Source of the DNA: an uncultured Saccharospirillaceae bacterium
GTDB lineage: Bacteria > Pseudomonadota > Gammaproteobacteria > Pseudomonadales > Oceanobacteraceae
Reading direction: 5' to 3'
DNA length: 64,000 nt
Assembly (NCBI GenBank): GCA_947503895.1
Contig: CANNFT010000006.1
Coordinates: 62,001-126,000, forward strand
The stretch's first letter is position 1. Each line of letters opens with the position of its first letter. The notes beneath the pieces are model-generated. The model saw only the letters and a program-made list of their open reading frames with translations. It had not been told where the DNA came from and ran no database searches. A program made the translations under genes and the position numbers. This document shows positions 60,301-64,000 of the stretch, piece after piece.

Positions 60301-61578
60301 CTAGAGCCTTGCAGCTTCCAGTGCTTGCGAAAGATCAGCAATAATGTCGTCAATATGCTCGATACCCACTGAAATGCGAATCATGTCTTCGCTGACGCCT
60401 GCAGATTTTAATTCGTCGCTATTAAGTTGGCGATGGGTGGTAGTCGCTGGGTGGCAGGCCAACGATTTAGCGTCTCCGATATTGACCAGTCGCAAAATCA
60501 TTTGTAAAGCATCAATAAATTGACTGCCGGCCTCAACGCCCCCTTCGATACCAAAACTTAAAATCCCCGAAGCTTGACCACCACTGATTTGATGGCAGAG
60601 ATCATAATAAGGGCTGCTTTCCAATGCCGCATAGCGCACCCATTTTACCTGCTCGTGTTTTTCTAAGAATTGGGCGACCTTTAACGCATTTTCACAATGG
60701 CGCTCCATTCTTAAGCCAAGGGTTTCCAAGCCTTGCATAATGAGGAATGCACTGTGTGGAGATAAAGCTGCACCGGTATTTCTCAGTGGAACCACGCGGC
60801 AGCGTCCGATAAAAGCAGCCGCTCCTAATGCTTCTGTGTAAACCACCCCATGGTAGGAAGGGTCCGGTTCATTAAACATCGGAAAACGTTCTTTGTTTGC
60901 AGCCCAATCGAATTTACCTGAATCAATAATCGCTCCACCAATCGTTGTACCGTGACCACCAATGTATTTAGTCAGTGAATGCACGACGATGTCTGCACCT
61001 AATTCAAATGGGCGACATAAGAACGGCGTGGCAACCGTGTTATCAACGATCAGTGGAATACCGTGTTTGTGTGCAAGATCGGCCAGACGACGAATATCAA
61101 CAATGTTTCCCGCTGGGTTACCAATTGACTCACAAAATATAGCGCGGGTCTTTTCATCAATGTGTGCTTCTAGCGCATCGTAATCATCTGCTGAGGCGAG
61201 GCGGCAATCAATGCCTTGTTGCGGAAAGGTATGCGCAAATAAATTGTAGGTGCCGCCATACAATTGGCTCGTCGCGACGATGTTATCGCCTGCTCGCGTG
61301 AGGCATTGAATAGAATAGGTGATAGCAGACATCCCAGATGCAACAGCTAATGCGCCAATTCCGCCTTCCATTTCTGCCATTCGCTGTTCGAGTACAGACG
61401 TCGTTGGGTTCATGATGCGTGTATAAATATTGCCGGGAACTTTTAAATCAAACAAATCTGCACCGTGTTGCGTGTCATCAAATGTATACGATGTCGTTTG
61501 ATACACGGGAACAGCGGCAGATTTAGTCGTGGCTTCAGATTCATAACCATGGTGTAACGCGATGGATTCAAGCTTCAT
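60301..61578 (-). CDS. metY: O-acetylhomoserine sulfhydrylase (MetY-like), PLP enzyme
   Basis: Cys/Met-metabolism PLP enzyme of 425 residues, the length of O-acetylhomoserine aminocarboxypropyltransferases. The PLP lysine lies in 'VVHSLTKYIGGHGTTIGG', with 'YTRIMNPTTSVLEQRMAEMEGG' near the start and 'LVNIGDAKSLACHPATTTH' near the end, typical of MetY rather than MetB/MetZ. It would make homocysteine from O-acetylhomoserine and sulfide. Confidence 0.93.
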   Translation of the reverse strand: MKLESIALHHGYESEATTKSAAVPVYQTTSYTFDDTQHGADLFDLKVPGNIYTRIMNPTTSVLEQRMAEMEGGIGALAVASGMSAITYSIQCLTRAGDNIVATSQLYGGTYNLFAHTFPQQGIDCRLASADDYDALEAHIDEKTRAIFCESIGNPAGNIVDIRRLADLAHKHGIPLIVDNTVATPFLCRPFELGADIVVHSLTKYIGGHGTTIGGAIIDSGKFDWAANKERFPMFNEPDPSYHGVVYTEALGAAAFIGRCRVVPLRNTGAALSPHSAFLIMQGLETLGLRMERHCENALKVAQFLEKHEQVKWVRYAALESSPYYDLCHQISGGQASGILSFGIEGGVEAGSQFIDALQMILRLVNIGDAKSLACHPATTTHRQLNSDELKSAGVSEDMIRISVGIEHIDDIIADLSQALEAARL

Positions 61579-61788
61579 CGTTTTTCCTATCTCAGCAATG
61601 GATAAATTTTTGGCATGAGCATGCTACAAATTTAACTTCCGTTTGCATAGGGGAACGGTATGAATGTTTTTCATCATTTATCGTAATAAAAATGGGTTGC
61701 TAAATTTTGCACGGCCGTTGTTCGTTGAGGCAAACAATAGCCGTGCATTTTTTATTCTGTGAAAGAATAGGAGAGGTGCCCTTAAATG

Positions 61789-63159
61789 TTATTTTGATTC
61801 AACAATCTGATAACAAGGCTCGTAGTGGCTGCCTGGTAATTTCATTCTTTGCTGTTTCACCATTGACTCCAGTAATTTTTCCATCGGACGTATGATGTCG
61901 GTATCGCCATGCAATGTAAACGGACCATGTTTCCGGACGGCTAATATACCTTCCATCTTAACGTTGCCCGCCACGATGCCAGAGAAGGCTCGTCTTAAAT
62001 TGGCCGCCAAGCTATGAACCGGCTGATTTCGGGTTAAGTCGAGTTTACTCATGTTTTCATGTGTCGGATCGAATGGAGATTGAAATGCACGGTCAATTGT
62101 TAGCATCCAGTTGTAAAAAAATGCATCATTATTTTGCTTACGGAAGTCTCTGACTTCTGCAATTTTTTCACGCATGTATTGCGCAACAGCATTAGGGTCA
62201 CCCACGATTATTTTGTACAGTGATTGCGCTTTTTTACCGAGGCAAGTGCCTATAAACTCATGAATTTGTTCAAAGTATTCGGCCGAATTTTCGGGGCCCG
62301 TGAACACCACTGGAAAAGGAATCGCTTCATTGTTAGGGTGCAACAACATACCTAACAAATACAATATTTCTTCAGCCGTACCTGCACCACCCGGAAACAC
62401 AATGATGCCATGAGCTAAACGAACAAATGCCTCCAATCGCTTTTCGATATCGGGCAAAATGACCAGCTCATTAACAATCGGATTCGGTGCTTCAGCTGCA
62501 ATGATACTGGGTTCCGTAATGCCGACATACCGGCCTTGTTTATTGTGTTGTTTGGCATGGCCAATAGTGGCACCTTTCATTGGGCCTTTCATCGCGCCGG
62601 GTCCGCATCCTGTGCCGACATCCATGCCGCGTAGGCCCATTTGATAACCGACGTCTTTTGTGTAGTCGTACTCTTCTCGCCCTATTGAATGGCCGCCCCA
62701 ACAAATCACCAAATTGGGCAGGCGATTATATTTCAAGACTTGTGCATTGCGTAAAATATGAAAAACAGCATTAGTGATGTCTTCACCAGAGTCTAAATCG
62801 AAGCGGTTGCTGTCCAGCACGGCATCATGGGTATAGACAATGTCCCTCAGCACAGAAAATAGGTGCTCACGAATACCAAATATCAGCTCATTGTCGACAA
62901 ATGCATGCTCAGGGGCATTGATTAAATCCAACACAATCCCTCTGTCCATTTGAATGACCTGAATATCAAATGCGTTATATTCATCTTGTGAAGCAAAACA
63001 ATCATCACTGTGGGCACCGCAATTTAAGACAGCAAAAGCACAACGCTTCAGAATCTCGTGTAAGCCGCCTTCACTGGAATCCTTGAGGCAATTCACTTCT
63101 CGACGAGATAATACTCTCAGAGCGTTACGTGGGGTGATACGGGCATTAATAGCAGGCAT
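61789..63159 (-). CDS. ppnN: Pyrimidine/purine nucleotide 5'-monophosphate nucleosidase PpnN
   Basis: LOG-family nucleosidase that splits nucleoside monophosphates to base and ribose 5-phosphate; E. coli PpnN (YgdH) is activated by (p)ppGpp. 456 residues, the same size as YgdH. The LOG motifs 'GMDVGTGCGPGAMKGPMKG' and 'VFPGGAGTAEEI' are intact, and the N-terminal 'INARITPRNALRVLSRREV' is characteristic of YgdH. Confidence 0.93.
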   Translation of the reverse strand: MPAINARITPRNALRVLSRREVNCLKDSSEGGLHEILKRCAFAVLNCGAHSDDCFASQDEYNAFDIQVIQMDRGIVLDLINAPEHAFVDNELIFGIREHLFSVLRDIVYTHDAVLDSNRFDLDSGEDITNAVFHILRNAQVLKYNRLPNLVICWGGHSIGREEYDYTKDVGYQMGLRGMDVGTGCGPGAMKGPMKGATIGHAKQHNKQGRYVGITEPSIIAAEAPNPIVNELVILPDIEKRLEAFVRLAHGIIVFPGGAGTAEEILYLLGMLLHPNNEAIPFPVVFTGPENSAEYFEQIHEFIGTCLGKKAQSLYKIIVGDPNAVAQYMREKIAEVRDFRKQNNDAFFYNWMLTIDRAFQSPFDPTHENMSKLDLTRNQPVHSLAANLRRAFSGIVAGNVKMEGILAVRKHGPFTLHGDTDIIRPMEKLLESMVKQQRMKLPGSHYEPCYQIVESK

Positions 63160-63382
63160 ATATAAACTTCCTGTACGACTGAGTGTGAGGTTGATACGGC
63201 AGTAACGAATTGCAGGTTGTGGAATAGCTACAATACGACAAACTAATAACCAAAGCAGGTGTTAGCCGTTACCGTTTGTAATTCAGTAAAACTAAAAAAA
63301 AGGGTGCGCTAAATGACGATGACCGCGCGCTGGGCGGCAGTAAAATGATGAATGCAGGGGAGTAGTAGAGGTTGAGAAGATG

Positions 63383-63652
63383 TTAATCATATCTAGCTCC
63401 TAAATTCGTGCGGCTAACCGTGAATAGGCAGCGGCACACTATTGAGTCACCATCCGGCCCAAGATATTCACTTACCGTATAGAAGATTTCAGCAGCACAA
63501 ATATGATAACGATGTTTGAGTCCAGTGCTGAATGGGCGATAAGCGGCCATTGGATAATCGTTTAATAATGAAGAGTTTAGCAGCCATTGTGTATTTTCGT
63601 AATCGATTTTCTCATCAGGTTGCGAGCTCTGTGAATGAGCGCCGATTGGCAT
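63383..63652 (-). CDS. Small hypothetical protein next to a CBS-domain gene
   Basis: 89 residues starting directly after the stop of the CBS gene (no gap), which suggests translational coupling. Sequence is mixed, with three cysteines ('ICAAE', 'IVCRCLF'), no signal peptide and no domain that I recognise. It could also be a chance frame. Confidence 0.45.
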   Translation of the reverse strand: MPIGAHSQSSQPDEKIDYENTQWLLNSSLLNDYPMAAYRPFSTGLKHRYHICAAEIFYTVSEYLGPDGDSIVCRCLFTVSRTNLGARYD

Positions 63653-64000
63653 TTATGCCCACACTTGTAATGGCCCGTAGTGACTCATTACTTTCAATAA
63701 ATCGTATCGAGTCACTATGCCTAACACGTTTTTCTCTTCATTTACGATTGGTATGGCCCCCAGTTTTTCATCGAACATCCAAAAAGCTAGTTGGTGAATA
63801 TCGGTATTTGTCGTTGCGGCAAATACGCGGGTTTGCATCACTTTATCCACACCCGTTTCAATCGGTTGATTGCTGGCAAGCCAGCGCAGTATATCGCGTT
63901 CGGTGATCATTCCGACCAAGACATCTTGTGTCATGACGGGCAAGTGCCGTATACGGTGTTGCTCCATTAAGCGCCATGCGTCTTTTGCTGTTCGAGAGGT
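63653..64000 (-). CDS. CBS-domain protein, 5' end outside the window
   Basis: The frame is open to the right edge, so the start is not visible; the ATG at 63967 is internal. The visible 116 residues hold the end of one CBS motif ('AWRLMEQHRIRHLPVMTQDVLVGMITERDIL', in parts) and most of a second ('TRVFAATTNTDIHQLAFWMFDEKLGAIPIVNEEKNVLGIVTRYDLL'). CBS pairs bind adenosyl ligands and regulate attached or partner proteins. What lies N-terminal is not known. Confidence 0.8.
   Translation of the reverse strand, partial: TSRTAKDAWRLMEQHRIRHLPVMTQDVLVGMITERDILRWLASNQPIETGVDKVMQTRVFAATTNTDIHQLAFWMFDEKLGAIPIVNEEKNVLGIVTRYDLLKVMSHYGPLQVWA

Overview
The window reads as chromosomal DNA of a motile, probably marine gammaproteobacterium. 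The evidence is a typical gammaproteobacterial housekeeping set: ampDE, aceEF, groESL, parts of a type II secretion system, pyrG-eno-ftsB-ispD-ispF-truD-surE-pcm-DUF368-nlpD-rpoS, sodB, the yceF-type maf gene, class I fumarase and ppnN. The ispD-to-rpoS order resembles that of pseudomonads and Oceanospirillales. The exact genus cannot be named from the sequence alone. I saw no tRNA, rRNA, CRISPR array, prophage or intact insertion sequence.

Layout. 0-5 kb: a DUF1631 gene cut by the window edge, ampD-ampE, then mak (fructokinase) and a PilZ protein on the minus strand. 5-8.4 kb: B12 genes cobU, cobT, cobC and btuF, followed by a broken copy of the btuF 3' end. 9-13.4 kb: pyruvate dehydrogenase aceE-aceF. 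13.7-17.8 kb: a chemoreceptor, then a btuB-like TonB receptor on the minus strand behind a cobalamin riboswitch. 17.9-27.8 kb: mostly minus-strand genes: orphan sensor kinase, panE, a degenerate RAYT-type transposase relative, yajQ (plus), ampG, an alkyltransferase-like protein, a second chemoreceptor, a short-chain dehydrogenase and a small membrane protein. 27.9-34.5 kb: fxsA, groESL with a heat-shock type promoter, and gspN-gspC-gspD. 34.6-38 kb: maf, sodB, a coiled-coil membrane protein and an acyl-CoA-dehydrogenase-like fragment. 38-42.2 kb: small exported proteins, including a tandem paralogous pair, around fumarase. 42.3-47.8 kb: the most unusual block (below). 47.9-64 kb: pyrG, eno, a sulfatase-fold membrane enzyme, the ftsB-to-rpoS series, a metY-like gene, ppnN, and a CBS-domain gene cut by the right edge.

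The outstanding region is 42.3-47.8 kb. Five consecutive plus-strand genes encode an exported CsgG/FlgO-like protein with a probable C-terminal beta-barrel, a TPR lipoprotein, one polypeptide that joins a FliF C-terminal-like segment to a FliG-like torque domain, a PomA/MotA-like stator and a PomB/MotB-like stator with an OmpA domain. No FliM, FliN, export, rod, hook or filament gene is present. It looks like a self-contained miniature rotary motor, with rotor and stator plus envelope parts, that is not a flagellum. Residues needed for ion conduction and for rotor-stator contact appear to be kept. I know of no described system with this composition, but I could not search.

Other connections: AmpD, AmpE and AmpG are muropeptide recycling functions at separate places in the window. 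The B12 genes (salvage, periplasmic binding, outer-membrane uptake) are also split between two places. All protein names are from my reading of the sequences; no database search was run.
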